A DNA stretch of 64,000 nt, from assembly GCA_002408085.1 (NCBI GenBank), contig DHQL01000018.1, forward strand, positions 159,913 to 223,912. Direction: 5' to 3'. Origin of the DNA: Spirochaeta sp. UBA5339 (lineage in GTDB: Bacteria; Spirochaetota; Spirochaetia; DSM-2461). The translations under genes were made by a program, and so were the position numbers. Positions 50,360 to 59,680 of the stretch are shown in pieces; position 1 is the first letter of the stretch; each line of letters begins with the position of its first letter. The notes beneath the pieces are model-generated. The model was not told where the DNA came from, did not search any database, and saw only the letters and a list, made by a program, of their open reading frames with translations.

Positions 50360-51448
50360 ATGAAAAAGACTATTGTTCTTCTGACAATCGTCCTGGCATT
50401 CGTTGCCGCCCCCGTTTTCGCTGAGACAACATCAGCATTCTCTGGTGAAGTAGAATACGCATTCGGTTCTGACTTCAGTGACTACAAAGAAGATCTGGAC
50501 AGCATTGGAAAGATCTCTCTGACCGGCCAGGTTGGAGAGTTCACAACAATTACACTGTCTTACGAAATGGAAGCTGACTCAGATGGTTCCGGTGACACCA
50601 CCAATGACGCTTGGCTCAATACTACAAACCTGATTCTGACACAGGATGTAACAGGTGCTCTCGGAGTTGACGGCCCCATTTCTTTCGCTTACGCCCTTGG
50701 TAAACAGGACTTTGAAGTTGCAGACTACTCTGCAGTAGCCGGTTACGGTGATTTCGAAGCTGACGCTGAAACAAACTCTGCACTCGGTCTTAAAATGACA
50801 ATCGGCGCAACAGAAATGTTCAATGCTGACGTTGTTGTTTACCCCAAAAGCTACTACGATGGAAAAGAAGAGTTCGCTCTGAACGCTTATGGTACAGTCT
50901 CAATGATTGACTACTCTGCATATGTTGTAATGAACAACGCTTATGACGTTTCTGATCTCAATGACGATTTTCCCTCAATCACAACAGACATGATTTTCTA
51001 CGGTGTTAACGTTGGTGCTGTAATCGATGCTCTTAGCGTAGGTGTTCTGTTCGAAGGTGTATCAGTTGAAGAGGAAAGCCTTGGTAAGTTCGGAGTTGCC
51101 GGTAAATACCAGGTAACTGAAGAGTTCTCAGCCGGTCTTGCTTTCGGTACTAAGTTCACATCTGTTGATACTGGAAAAGATTTCTCAGACTATTCAGCAA
51201 TCGGTATCAACGTAAACTACGACTTCTCTGAGGCCTTCGGTGTTTGGGCTGCGGCGATCCTCAACAACCTCAACTTCGACAATGACTTCTACGATGACAT
51301 TTTCGGATACGAGCTTGGTGCAAAAGCTATGCTTGACGGTGTTACATACAGCGCTGGTTGGACTTACAAGTCTGACTACCAGGCATTCGATGCAAGCAGC
51401 ATGTGTCCCGATGGAAACATCTTCTTCAAGGTTGCTGCTTCCTTCTAA
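50360..51448 (+). CDS. Outer-membrane porin-like protein
   Basis: 362 residues; TAGGAGTGAAAG before the ATG. Signal peptide cut after VFA (about 21). The mature chain is acidic and made of alternating amphipathic strands with Tyr/Phe girdles (e.g. SFAYALGKQDFEVADYSAVA, IGINVNYDFSEAFGVWAAAI), ending KVAASF with a terminal aromatic. Codon use is biased to a few codons (for example GCT/GTT), as in a highly expressed gene. Likely regulated by the adjacent two-component system through the triple repeat. Confidence 0.85.
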   Translation: MKKTIVLLTIVLAFVAAPVFAETTSAFSGEVEYAFGSDFSDYKEDLDSIGKISLTGQVGEFTTITLSYEMEADSDGSGDTTNDAWLNTTNLILTQDVTGALGVDGPISFAYALGKQDFEVADYSAVAGYGDFEADAETNSALGLKMTIGATEMFNADVVVYPKSYYDGKEEFALNAYGTVSMIDYSAYVVMNNAYDVSDLNDDFPSITTDMIFYGVNVGAVIDALSVGVLFEGVSVEEESLGKFGVAGKYQVTEEFSAGLAFGTKFTSVDTGKDFSDYSAIGINVNYDFSEAFGVWAAAILNNLNFDNDFYDDIFGYELGAKAMLDGVTYSAGWTYKSDYQAFDASSMCPDGNIFFKVAASF

Positions 51449-51476
51449 TCTGATTTATTCTTAAATCTGATTAAAC

Positions 51477-51513
51477 AAAGACTGTTCTTCCTGGAAGAGC
51501 AGTCTTTTTTTTT
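51477..51513 (+). terminator. Intrinsic terminator of the porin gene
   Basis: AAAGACTG-TTCTTCC stem with GGAAGAG-CAGTCTTT (51477-51505) followed by a long T-run. Confidence 0.9.
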
Positions 51514-51587
51514 ACTCCAGCTATTGGAATACCCTTTATTTTCCTGATATACAAATAAGAAACACCTCTTAAAGGAATCCATTCGAT

Positions 51588-52283
51588 ATGAAAAAAATTT
51601 TAGTGAAGCTGACTGTCCTTGTTACTCTGTTTTTTACAGGCTGTAAAACAACAGAATTCATCCCGGAAACTGAGACAATTACCAGGAATATTGGTGACAT
51701 TACAATTACTATGCGTTATATATCTGAAGCTGAAACTGTCGAGAAATTTGGAACAAACCACAATCCATACTATAGATATCCTTCCAAGCTGCCCCGCCGT
51801 CAATTTTTTGTTTTTGAAACCAGTATTGTAACTGAAGAGAGTGATTTATCAATTAATATGAGAGACATCACCATATCTCTGGATGGCGGTAATCAATCCA
51901 AGGCAAGAAGTGTTTCAACCCTTGACATCGACTGGAAACCCTACTACAAGACAGACTCTGAACAGGCTCGCAAAAAAGCAAATATGAGAAAGACAATGAG
52001 CGGCAACAGTATCGAGGTAACCCCCGATCAGCCCTACAACAGCTGGATCGTCTTTCTTCCTGCCATCTCAAAGACCTCTCTCCAGAGCATGGTGAAAGCA
52101 CCAGTCGACGGACCTGCAGATATACTTATCAGGATTCCCGCAACAACAGCAGCGGGGGATGAGGGAGTTATTGAGATTCCCATGAACCTTTCAGCCATAA
52201 CAGCCGGTGTGGATGACGAGGAAAACCTCCCCCGGAACACCGGTATTTTCAGTGAAGATGCCGATGGAGAAGTAACAGAATAG
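51588..52283 (+). CDS. Lipoprotein of unknown function
   Basis: 231 residues. Lipobox FFTGC (Cys19). The mature part is strand-rich with MRDITISLDGGNQSKARSV and acidic end; no family recognised. AAAGGAATCC lies upstream of the ATG. Confidence 0.72.
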   Translation: MKKILVKLTVLVTLFFTGCKTTEFIPETETITRNIGDITITMRYISEAETVEKFGTNHNPYYRYPSKLPRRQFFVFETSIVTEESDLSINMRDITISLDGGNQSKARSVSTLDIDWKPYYKTDSEQARKKANMRKTMSGNSIEVTPDQPYNSWIVFLPAISKTSLQSMVKAPVDGPADILIRIPATTAAGDEGVIEIPMNLSAITAGVDDEENLPRNTGIFSEDADGEVTE

Positions 52284-52301
52284 TTCATTAGATTAAAATT
52301 A

Positions 52302-52994
52302 TCAGAAGCCGTTGCCGGGAAATTTCTCTTTCAGCCAGGTGATCAGCTTCTCTGAAGTAAAGCCGACCATGCCGTCTTCAAAGACCAGGTCGGCTTTTTT
52401 CAGCATGTTTCTGGGGTCCGGAACGACAGGAGGCGGTACGGCCACGGAGTACATCCCTGCACTCAGAGCGGCTTCCACTCCCAGGGGAGAGTCTTCCAGT
52501 ACCAGGCAGTTCCCGGGTTTCACCTTCAGCCTTGAGGCGGCCTCAATAAATACATCGGGTGCGGGTTTACCCTTCCCTACCTCATGAGATGAGATTCTCA
52601 AGGGAAAAAGATCCCTTATTCCGGTAAGTTCGGTCATCTCCTCGATAATGGGACCCGTAGAGCCCGAGGCTATGGCAATGGGAATCCCCTGCCCCCTGGC
52701 CCATTTGGCAAACTCCACCATTTCGGGGAAGGCCCTGAGCTCTGCCCTGGCGATCTCAAGGTAGGTCTTCTCCTGAAACTCCTTGATCTCATCAAAGGAC
52801 GCCTCTATGCCGTATTTTTCCTTTATCATGGGGATAAATGTCTTGGAGCCCATGCCGATGCAGGCGTCATGCTCCTCTTCGGTCATAAAACCGCCGTAGG
52901 AGGCGATCATGGCCAGGTCTGCACGGAGCCAGATGGGCTCGGAATCCAGCAGGGTTCCGTCCATATCAAAGAGGATTGCTTCTAATTTGCTCAT
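52302..52994 (-). CDS. HAD phosphatase (HxpB/beta-phosphoglucomutase-like)
   Basis: 230 residues. LFDMDGTLLDSEPIW (motif I with nucleophile and acid/base Asp), IASGSTG (motif II), Lys in VGKGKPAPDVF and VLEDSPLGVEAA (motif IV); the EPIW opening and C1 cap match YniC/HxpB-type 2-deoxyglucose-6-phosphate phosphatases. Ends one nucleotide from the start of the transporter gene's stop, same strand, probably co-transcribed. Confidence 0.87.
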   Translation of the reverse strand: MSKLEAILFDMDGTLLDSEPIWLRADLAMIASYGGFMTEEEHDACIGMGSKTFIPMIKEKYGIEASFDEIKEFQEKTYLEIARAELRAFPEMVEFAKWARGQGIPIAIASGSTGPIIEEMTELTGIRDLFPLRISSHEVGKGKPAPDVFIEAASRLKVKPGNCLVLEDSPLGVEAALSAGMYSVAVPPPVVPDPRNMLKKADLVFEDGMVGFTSEKLITWLKEKFPGNGF

Positions 52995-52995
52995 T

Positions 52996-54159
52996 TTAAC
53001 TGTCCTTGGAAATTACTTCGTTACTTTTGCCTTCGGCTTCCGGATCTGATCCGTTCTCTACAGGAGGAATCTTTTCGTCAGTACCTGGGGAGATTTCGGG
53101 GGCTAAGGACACAACTGTTCCGTCCTTACGAAGGCGCTTTGATTTAAGGGCTTTGCCGCTGCTCATCAGCACACTCACGGGCTGGAGGCCCTCAATATTG
53201 GCGCAGATAATCTTGATAGTTTCAGTCAGGGGAACCGCCAGGAACATCCCCGGTATGCCCCAGATCCATCCCCAGAAAACCAGGGAGACCAGAATAATCA
53301 CCGGAGAGAGGTCTAACTGGTTGCCCTGGAGCTTGGGGTCCAGAAAGTTTCCCAGCACCATCTGTATAAGGGGCATTGTGATCAGGGTAGCCAGAATGGG
53401 GTTCCAGTCGGGGTAGAACTGAATAAAAGACATCAGTATCGTTACCAGCATAATAAATGTGGAACCGATATTGGGTATAAAGTTGAAGAGAATGGCCAGA
53501 AATCCCCACATGATGTAGAAGTCCAGGCCGATAAAGTAGAGGGTGATTCCCACTATAATTCCGGTGGCCGTGCTGATTCCCAGCTTCACTGTCAGGTAGC
53601 GGGCGATCTGTGTGTTGATCTTCTTGATTATCGCCGCCAGCCTGGTCTGGACACTGAGCTTCGGAAAGGCCATCTTGATCTTCCGCTCGGAGAGTGGATT
53701 CTCAAGAAGCATAAAGACCACGAAGAAGAGGACAATAACCAGCTGTCCGGCAAAACTTACAAATGAGAGGGAGAGGTTGTAGACACTGGACCTCAGTCCC
53801 CGGGAAAATTCCATAATATCCAGAATATCTTCCGGAAGATTATATCGATGAACCAGTTCGTTCAATATGATGCCGAAGCGGTCCTGATAGTAGCCGAATA
53901 CCGAGATAAAGGATGAGATACTGGTGTAGAAGAACCATCCGATCACATAGAGGAAGACCATCAGGATCAGGATCACCAGCAGCACCGCCAGGGTCCTTGA
54001 AATTCTCTTGTTGAAGTGAGTAACCAGAGGGGTCAGAATAAAGGAGAAAAGGATAGCAATAACCAGGGGCAGAAAGACAGCCTGAACCACGTGGAGAACG
54101 GCTCCAAGGGCAATCAGGGTCAGAATGCCCAAAAAGACCGTATTCATCTTTATCTTCAT
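52996..54159 (-). CDS. AI-2E family transporter
   Basis: 387 residues with about eight membrane helices. GFLAILFNFIPNIGSTFI, PKLQGNQLDLSPVIILVSLVFWGWIWGIPGMFLAVPLTETIKI are family signatures (TqsA/YdiK/PerM). Members export autoinducer-2 or act as Na+/H+ antiporters; substrate is not decided here. The last 60 residues are a charged cytoplasmic tail. Its promoter region (54160-54240) is shared with engB. Confidence 0.9.
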   Translation of the reverse strand: MKIKMNTVFLGILTLIALGAVLHVVQAVFLPLVIAILFSFILTPLVTHFNKRISRTLAVLLVILILMVFLYVIGWFFYTSISSFISVFGYYQDRFGIILNELVHRYNLPEDILDIMEFSRGLRSSVYNLSLSFVSFAGQLVIVLFFVVFMLLENPLSERKIKMAFPKLSVQTRLAAIIKKINTQIARYLTVKLGISTATGIIVGITLYFIGLDFYIMWGFLAILFNFIPNIGSTFIMLVTILMSFIQFYPDWNPILATLITMPLIQMVLGNFLDPKLQGNQLDLSPVIILVSLVFWGWIWGIPGMFLAVPLTETIKIICANIEGLQPVSVLMSSGKALKSKRLRKDGTVVSLAPEISPGTDEKIPPVENGSDPEAEGKSNEVISKDS

Positions 54160-54240
54160 AGATTTGATAATAAACTATTCTTGAAATCTGTACAAAGCCT
54201 GCACTTACATTTCATGCCTCTTTTCGGCTATTATGGCGGA

Positions 54241-54876
54241 GTGAAAATCAACTTTAACAAGATCAAATTTGTAAAGAGCGCCGCCTATGTAAAGAGCCTC
54301 CCCGCGGACAGGGGAATGGAAATTGCCTTTGCCGGTCGCTCCAACGCGGGTAAATCCAGTGCCCTGAACGCCCTGGCCAACCGTAAAAACCTGGCAAAGA
54401 CCTCCTCTGTGCCGGGTAAGACACAGCATATCAACCTCTTCAAGGTCAACGATTACCTTCATATAACCGACCTCCCGGGCTACGGATACGCCAAGGTTCC
54501 CCCAAAGGAGAAGAAGCGCTGGGAAGAGGAGATGACCAACTACATCCTCAACAGAGAGTGCCTGGCGGGAATAATTATTGTGATGGATATCCGTCACCCC
54601 CTGACCGAGATCGACAGGGCCATGCTGGATCTGGCGGTTGCCGGAGGACGGGAAGTACATATTGTCCTGAGCAAGGCGGACAAACTCAAAACCGGTGCCA
54701 GGAAGAAGACTGTAACCGAAATGAACAAGGCTCTTCGCGGCCTCACCATTCCCTGGAGCCTGCAGACTCTCTCCTCTGTTAAAAAAGACGGAGTAAAGGA
54801 ACTGCAGGATCAGATTCTCTTCTGGTATGAGCAGATCTTTGAGGAATCAGAAGACCTGCCGGAAGAGGCGGAGTAG
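54241..54876 (+). CDS. engB: Ribosome-assembly GTPase EngB/YsxC
   Basis: 211 residues from GTG 54241, which fits the usual N-terminus; an ATG at 54214 is also in frame. G1 GRSNAGKSS (32-40), G2 Thr in GKTQHINLF, G3 DLPGYGYAK, G4 LSKADK and G5 SSVKK. Essential for 50S subunit assembly. Upstream gene is divergent. Confidence 0.94.
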   Translation: MKINFNKIKFVKSAAYVKSLPADRGMEIAFAGRSNAGKSSALNALANRKNLAKTSSVPGKTQHINLFKVNDYLHITDLPGYGYAKVPPKEKKRWEEEMTNYILNRECLAGIIIVMDIRHPLTEIDRAMLDLAVAGGREVHIVLSKADKLKTGARKKTVTEMNKALRGLTIPWSLQTLSSVKKDGVKELQDQILFWYEQIFEESEDLPEEAE

Positions 54877-54922
54877 CGGTTTCCCCGGGCAGGGAGCGGC
54901 TGATAAATGCCCAGACCAAAAT

Positions 54923-54955
54923 AAAACCCGGCTCCTTTGCGGACAGCCGGGTTTT
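54923..54955. terminator. Bidirectional terminator after engB
   Basis: AAAACCCGGCT (54923-54933) and AGCCGGGTTTT (54945-54955), perfect 11-bp stem with flanking A and T runs; serves engB and the convergent small gene. Confidence 0.92.
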
Positions 54956-54979
54956 TACTTTATGAAATAGCCTTATCGA

Positions 54980-55174
54980 TCAGAGTGAGATGGGGGTGAG
55001 GTATTCAGTACGCAGGCAGGTCTCGAAGAGCTCCTTGGGCATAAACTCCTTCTTCTCTTCCATCCATCCGCTTCTGTCTCTGATAATTTTGACCTGATAA
55101 CCTTCTTTACTCTCTCTAAGGACTTCCAGAACATCCTTTCGCCCTGCAGTTCCCTTGATGCTGTACGATTTCAT
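54980..55174 (-). CDS. Small basic protein of unknown function
   Basis: 64 residues from ATG 55174 with AAGGAG 7 nt upstream. Chain KSYSIKGTAGRKDVLEVLRE followed by GYQVKIIRDRSGWMEEKKEFM has a compact alpha/beta pattern and no membrane segment. The well-placed ribosome site and bounded terminator support translation. No family recognised. Confidence 0.65.
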   Translation of the reverse strand: MKSYSIKGTAGRKDVLEVLRESKEGYQVKIIRDRSGWMEEKKEFMPKELFETCLRTEYLTPISL

Positions 55175-55329
55175 TTTGAACTCCTTCACAGTATTTAGGC
55201 AGTTTCTCAGCAAAAAGCCGCCTTTTGATCTGATGTACTTATTATCGGCATTTAATTATTACGTATTAGCACTGCTTATTATTAACTTTGGTATTGCCTT
55301 TTACTCCGGTGTTTGAAAAAATACAGACC

Positions 55330-55869
55330 ATGCCGGTAATCGTATTGGGAGGCATCAAACACACTGGAAAATCAACGGCCGGAAAGAATCTTTCGGTACG
55401 TCTCAATTTTCCCTTTGATGACCTGGATGATCTGATATTAATGGAACTCCCCTACAAGTGGACCATCAGAAAGTGGTACAGAGAGAAGGGTGCCCAGGCC
55501 TTTATGGACAAGGAAACCCTGGCCCTGCAGAAGTATCTGGACGGCTGTGATCCCGACGGGACAAAGATCCTGGCCCTGGGAGGGGGTACCCTGGAAAATG
55601 CCAGGGCCCTGGAGCTGCTGAAAAAACACGATGCTTCCATTCTGATTCTGGATGAAGAGGAAGAGGTCCTCTACCGGAGGATTATCCGGAACGGCATCCC
55701 TCCCTTCCTGGATACGGGAGATCCCCGGCAGGCCTTTGGAGAGTTATACAAGAAGAGAAGAGCGACCCTGATTGAACAGGGCGACCATATAATCAATATA
55801 CACAATCTGGATCAGAGGCAGACGGCCGATGAACTGGTCCAGGTGATCAGGAGCATTTATGGCGGGTAA
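55330..55869 (+). CDS. aroK: Shikimate kinase-like protein
   Basis: 179 residues from ATG 55330 (upstream TTG/GTG starts are possible; no ribosome site is clear). P-loop GIKHTGKST (8-16), shikimate-binding FDDLDDLI, LALGGGTL and a lid with RNGIPPFLD. The lid reads RRIIRNGIPPFL, so the usual catalytic Arg is probably kept. Overlaps aroC by 11 nt; together they give steps 5 and 7 of chorismate synthesis. Confidence 0.85.
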   Translation: MPVIVLGGIKHTGKSTAGKNLSVRLNFPFDDLDDLILMELPYKWTIRKWYREKGAQAFMDKETLALQKYLDGCDPDGTKILALGGGTLENARALELLKKHDASILILDEEEEVLYRRIIRNGIPPFLDTGDPRQAFGELYKKRRATLIEQGDHIINIHNLDQRQTADELVQVIRSIYGG

Positions 55870-56926
55870 CAGTTTCGGTACTGCATTCAGAATCACCACC
55901 TTCGGAGAGTCCCACGGCAAGGGTGTGGGTGTTATCGTGGACGGCGTTCCGCCGGGAGTTCCCCTCACAGAGGAGGATATCCAGCCGGAAATGGACCGCC
56001 GCAAACCGGGGCAGTCTGACCTGACCACTCCCCGAAAGGAGAGCGACGAAGTAAGCATTCAGAGCGGAACCTTCGAGGATAAAACAACCGGTACCCCCCT
56101 GATGATGATCCTCCACAACACCAACACAATCTCCAGCGACTACAATGATGTTCTGGACAAGTACCGCCCGGGACATGCTGACTATACCTACCACAAAAAG
56201 TACGGCTTCCGTGACTGGCGGGGCAGCGGCCGGGCTTCTGGCCGGGAGACCGCCGGACGTGTGGCAGCCGGCGCCGTAGCCAAGAAGATTCTGAAGGATA
56301 GGGGCATAACTATCACCGCCTATACAAAGGCGGCGGCGGGTATCAGCTGCGAGAGCTATGTACCCGAGCAGATTGAGAAAAACCCCATGCGCGCCTGCGA
56401 TCCTGCGGCGGCGGAGAAGATGGTCAAGGTCATAGAGAGACTGAAGGAAGAGGGCAACAGCGCCGGAGGCATTATCGAGTGCCGGATCAACGGTGTTCCC
56501 GCGGGCCTCGGAGAACCGGTTTTCGACAAGCTTGAAGCGGACCTTGGAAAGGGAATCCTCTCCATCGGTGCCGTAAAGGGCTTTGAAATCGGCGAGGGCT
56601 TTGGTGTTGCCTCTATGTTCGGCACCGAACACAACGATGAGATGTCCGCCGAGGGCTTTGTAACAAACCATGCCGGAGGCATCACCGGGGGGATATCCAC
56701 AGGCCAGGAGATTATCTTCCGGGCGGCGGTGAAACCCACCGCCTCCATCTCAGCCCCCCAGAAAACTGTCAATATGAAGGGTGAAGAGGTGGATATTGTA
56801 ACAGAGGGCCGTCACGACCCCATTATCTGTCCCCGTATTGTCCCTGTAATGGAAGCGATGGCCGCCATAGTACTTTGCGACCATCTGCTGCGCTTCGAGG
56901 CCCAGAAGAGCCTTCAGATAAGCTGA
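55859..56926 (+). CDS. aroC: Chorismate synthase
   Basis: 355 residues. FGESHGKGVGVIVDG, RPGHADYTYHKKYG, GRASGRETAGRVAAGA and MTAT-like GISTGQEIIF are the three conserved blocks; it needs reduced FMN, fitting an anaerobe with several flavo-iron proteins. Converts EPSP to chorismate. Translationally coupled to aroK. Confidence 0.97.
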   Translation: MAGNSFGTAFRITTFGESHGKGVGVIVDGVPPGVPLTEEDIQPEMDRRKPGQSDLTTPRKESDEVSIQSGTFEDKTTGTPLMMILHNTNTISSDYNDVLDKYRPGHADYTYHKKYGFRDWRGSGRASGRETAGRVAAGAVAKKILKDRGITITAYTKAAAGISCESYVPEQIEKNPMRACDPAAAEKMVKVIERLKEEGNSAGGIIECRINGVPAGLGEPVFDKLEADLGKGILSIGAVKGFEIGEGFGVASMFGTEHNDEMSAEGFVTNHAGGITGGISTGQEIIFRAAVKPTASISAPQKTVNMKGEEVDIVTEGRHDPIICPRIVPVMEAMAAIVLCDHLLRFEAQKSLQIS

Positions 56927-57009
56927 AAAGTAAACTAACCGGCATCCCGGGGCACAAAATGCGGAAATTTCTGTTTTTATGCCCTGTGGTGAATAAAAAA
57001 AAGGCTTAA

Positions 57010-57732
57010 TCAGTCCCGGAGGGCTGTTACAATAAGGGGCAGCCTGCCCTCACCGGCTATCTCTCCCCTATAGCTCCCATAGGTCTCCCAACCGGAAAAA
57101 CCCGCCATACTCAGGGAGGCCATCAGGGTCTCGGGATAGAGAGGATAGTGGGTGATTGTATTCCGGTATATCTCTCCGGTTTCCTTGACCTCAAGTTCCG
57201 TATGAAACAGAAGTTCTTTTTCGTCATCCGCAGCGGCATAATCCCTGGTAAAGAGACAGTGCTCCGTCTCAATAACCGGAAAGGGAACTCTGTCATGAAC
57301 AACGGTGTTGTAGTTGATAATCTGAAGAACAAGAACACCCCCGGGATTCAGCATCTCCCTGATGTCCTGAAGAAAGTGAAACTGTTTGTCAAAGGGAATA
57401 TGAACAAGTGTGTTGCCCAGGCAGCTTACGGCATCAAAGCTGACCGAAGGATAGCTCTCTTTCACCCGTCTCAAATCGGCTATTTTAAATAGATCATTTC
57501 CCGGCAGTCCTCTCTTTGCGGCGGTTGAGGCTGCAGAGAGGATCATCCCTTCATCAAGATCAAAGCCTCTGGCATCCACTCCCCTGCCCTGCAGTTCAAG
57601 AACAAGTTCTCCTGTACCGCAGCCCGCATCAAGAAGAGTACGGCCCGCATGGCCGGCTACGAAACGGCTGCACTCGGCAGAGAGGGGAAAAATCTCATCA
57701 TAGAAACGGGACAGAACCCTGTAGAAATCCAT
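57010..57732 (-). CDS. SAM-dependent methyltransferase
   Basis: 240 residues from ATG 57732 with GGAG 7 nt upstream. Motif I LLDAGCGTGELVLEL, then FDLDEGMI and LGNTLVHI; class I methyltransferase fold with a C-terminal insertion. The substrate cannot be told; neighbours (aroC and rubredoxin) are not informative. Confidence 0.85.
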   Translation of the reverse strand: MDFYRVLSRFYDEIFPLSAECSRFVAGHAGRTLLDAGCGTGELVLELQGRGVDARGFDLDEGMILSAASTAAKRGLPGNDLFKIADLRRVKESYPSVSFDAVSCLGNTLVHIPFDKQFHFLQDIREMLNPGGVLVLQIINYNTVVHDRVPFPVIETEHCLFTRDYAAADDEKELLFHTELEVKETGEIYRNTITHYPLYPETLMASLSMAGFSGWETYGSYRGEIAGEGRLPLIVTALRD

Positions 57733-57841
57733 ATTAACTCCGGGTTTTCTGGTATTCAAGCTGCCGCTGCAGTATTACGCAGCCCGACAGGACGGTTTCC
57801 TTTTGGCGTTTTCAGTAAAGAGTATAGCGCAAAAATATAAA

Positions 57842-57870
57842 AAAAAATGCCGCCCTTTTCAGGACGGCTT
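57842..57870 (-). terminator. Terminator after rubredoxin
   Basis: On the - strand GCCGTCC-TGAAAA-GGGCGGC (one G-U pair) followed by ATTTTTTTT. Confidence 0.85.
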
Positions 57871-57891
57871 AGATTTCAAATAGAATACAAA

Positions 57892-58050
57892 TTACTCATT
57901 GGGTGAAAAATCAGATTTCTCAGCACCGCAGAGGGGGCAGACCCAATCCTCGGGAATATCAGCAAAGGCTGTTCCAGCTGCTACACCGTTTTCAGGATCA
58001 CCCTCTGCAGGATCATAAATGTAACCGCATACATCGCAAACATATTTCAT
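57892..58050 (-). CDS. rd: Rubredoxin
   Basis: 52 residues, ATG at 58050 with GGAGG 7 nt upstream. MKYVCDVCGYIYDP at the start and VCPLCGAEKSDF near the end give the two C-x2-C pairs binding one Fe; GVAAGTAFADIPEDWVCP is standard. Electron donor to rubrerythrin and desulfoferrodoxin in anaerobes; the three genes sit together behind perR. Confidence 0.97.
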   Translation of the reverse strand: MKYVCDVCGYIYDPAEGDPENGVAAGTAFADIPEDWVCPLCGAEKSDFSPNE

Positions 58051-58135
58051 TTTAATTACCTCCGAATGCTTATAGCTTCAATATCAATTATAGAAAGATT
58101 TTCCTTTGAAACAAGAAAAATATCTATCAAAATAC

Positions 58136-58510
58136 TCAGGACTTCCAGAGTCCGTGAACATTGCAGTACTCTCTGGCGCTTACCTTTGAAGCGCTGACGC
58201 AAAACTCTGCAACAGGCTGATCACCGGGTTTCAGATACTCCTTGTAGGATTTTCCGTCGGCTGTCAGTTCAATCCACTGAATGTAGTGCTCATCAGTCAT
58301 GGGGTGGATTGTGCTTCCTACGGTTACCTTGTAGCCGTCAGAAGTCTTTTCGATTACGGGAACGTGTTTCTCGGTGGATGAATCGGCTGTCTTCTCTTCC
58401 ATCTGAGTCATGGGTTTACCGCAGCAGACGAGTTCTCCGCCTCCCACATTAACTACTTCAACAATATTTCCACACTCTTCGCATTTGTAAATCTGGTTCT
58501 GTGCAATCAT
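58136..58510 (-). CDS. dfx: Desulfoferrodoxin (superoxide reductase)
   Basis: 124 residues from ATG 58510 (AAGGAGAAAG). N-terminal desulforedoxin-type centre with YKCEECGN and LVCCGKPM (Cys10, 13, 29, 30) and the catalytic centre with the HP, EHYIQWIEL and C-terminal CNVHGLWK ligands. Reduces superoxide to peroxide without making oxygen. The two-iron form. Confidence 0.96.
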   Translation of the reverse strand: MIAQNQIYKCEECGNIVEVVNVGGGELVCCGKPMTQMEEKTADSSTEKHVPVIEKTSDGYKVTVGSTIHPMTDEHYIQWIELTADGKSYKEYLKPGDQPVAEFCVSASKVSAREYCNVHGLWKS

Positions 58511-58585
58511 TATCTTTCTCCTTGAATATTCAATGCTGATGTTCCCCGGGTTCAGCACGCTAAAGTTCAGACCCGGGAGAAAAAA

Positions 58586-59161
58586 TTACCAGTTCTCACC
58601 GAGTAGCTCGAAGTGAGCTCTGGGGTGGGCACAGGCGGGACAAACGGCGGGAGCACTCTTGCCTTCGTAGAGATATCCGCAGTTTCTGCATCTCCAGACA
58701 ACATCCTCTTCCTTCTCGAAGAAGGTTCCGTCATCAACAAGCTTTTTCAGTCCGAGATATCTCTTTTCATGCTGCTTTTCTGCAACCGCAATGGCTTCGA
58801 AAATATCGGCGATTCTGTCGAATCCTTCCTTTCTGGCAGTTACGGCAAACTCGGGATACATGGTGGTCCACTCATAGTGCTCACCGGCTGCGGCTTCGGC
58901 CAGATTTTCACTGGTAGAGCCGATTACACCTGCGGGGAAGCTGGCTGTAACTTCAACTTCACCGCCCTCAAGAAGCTTGAAGAGACGCTTTGCGTGCTCT
59001 TTCTCCTGATCAGCGGTTTCTTCGAACACGTAGGCTACCTGCTGAAATCCTTCTTTCTTTGCCTGACTCACAAAGTAGGTGTATCTGTTTCTTGCCTGAG
59101 ACTCTCCGCAGAAGGCGGTGAGGATGTTCTTTTCTGTCTGGGTACCTTTGAGACTTGCCAT
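58586..59161 (-). CDS. rbr: Rubrerythrin
   Basis: 191 residues. Diiron four-helix domain (AFCGESQARNRYTYF, EETADQEKEHAKRLF, FAVTARKEGFDRIADIFEAIAVAEKQHEKRY) and C-terminal rubredoxin-like centre WRCRNCGY and CPACAHPRAHFE. NADH- or rubredoxin-dependent peroxidase in the cytoplasm. Has its own promoter (59259-59288, - strand) overlapping the end of perR. Confidence 0.96.
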   Translation of the reverse strand: MASLKGTQTEKNILTAFCGESQARNRYTYFVSQAKKEGFQQVAYVFEETADQEKEHAKRLFKLLEGGEVEVTASFPAGVIGSTSENLAEAAAGEHYEWTTMYPEFAVTARKEGFDRIADIFEAIAVAEKQHEKRYLGLKKLVDDGTFFEKEEDVVWRCRNCGYLYEGKSAPAVCPACAHPRAHFELLGENW

Positions 59162-59258
59162 AAATTTACTCCTTGATAAACAATATTAAATACGCCGATG
59201 TCCGACCTTGTTAAAGGGGTGTAACGGACAGTCTGCGAAAATGAACAATACTTACTTC

Positions 59259-59288
59259 ATATTATTTACACAAAAGTTCCTAAGTCAA
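59259..59288 (-). promoter_or_regulatory. Predicted promoter of the rbr/dfx/rd genes
   Basis: On the - strand TTGACT (59288-59283), 18-nt spacer, TAATAT (59264-59259), lying at the end of perR. A clear Fur/PerR palindrome was not seen within it, though ATTATTTAC-like pieces are present. Confidence 0.55.
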
Positions 59289-59677
59289 ATAATATGTGAA
59301 CATTCTTCACAGAGCCCCCTGTAATTGAGGGTTGATGAGGTAATCACCCGCCTTTTCATCCACTCGCTGGCCTCATCGGGAACCGGCGCATGGAGCTCAA
59401 AGGGAACGTCCTCAATCTTCCCGCATTTTTCACAATGAAAGTGAGGATGGGGTTCTGTGTTGAAGTCAAATCTTTTCTGCCCGCCGGGAGTCTCAATTTT
59501 CACAATCATGCTGCTCTGGTACATGCTCTCCAGGTTTCTGTAAACGGTACCGAGGCTGACGTTGGGGATACGGGCCCTTACATAGTCATAAACCATATCT
59601 GCAGAGGGATGCGCCTTGCTGCTCTTGAGGGCATCAATAATCACCTTTCTCTGGTTTGTCATTCTTAAATGTTTCAT
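59285..59677 (-). CDS. perR: PerR-type peroxide-sensing Fur-family regulator
   Basis: 130 residues. Winged helix LGTVYRNLESMYQS, then FDFNTEPHPHFHCEKCGKIEDV, in which Asp in RFD, His in PHPH and Asp in IED match the PerR iron ligands Asp85, His91, His93, Asp104; structural zinc pairs CEKC and CEEC. Asp at the first ligand is what makes PerR peroxide-sensitive. Regulates the adjacent oxygen-defence genes in many anaerobes. Confidence 0.93.
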   Translation of the reverse strand: MKHLRMTNQRKVIIDALKSSKAHPSADMVYDYVRARIPNVSLGTVYRNLESMYQSSMIVKIETPGGQKRFDFNTEPHPHFHCEKCGKIEDVPFELHAPVPDEASEWMKRRVITSSTLNYRGLCEECSHII

Positions 59678-59680
59678 CCG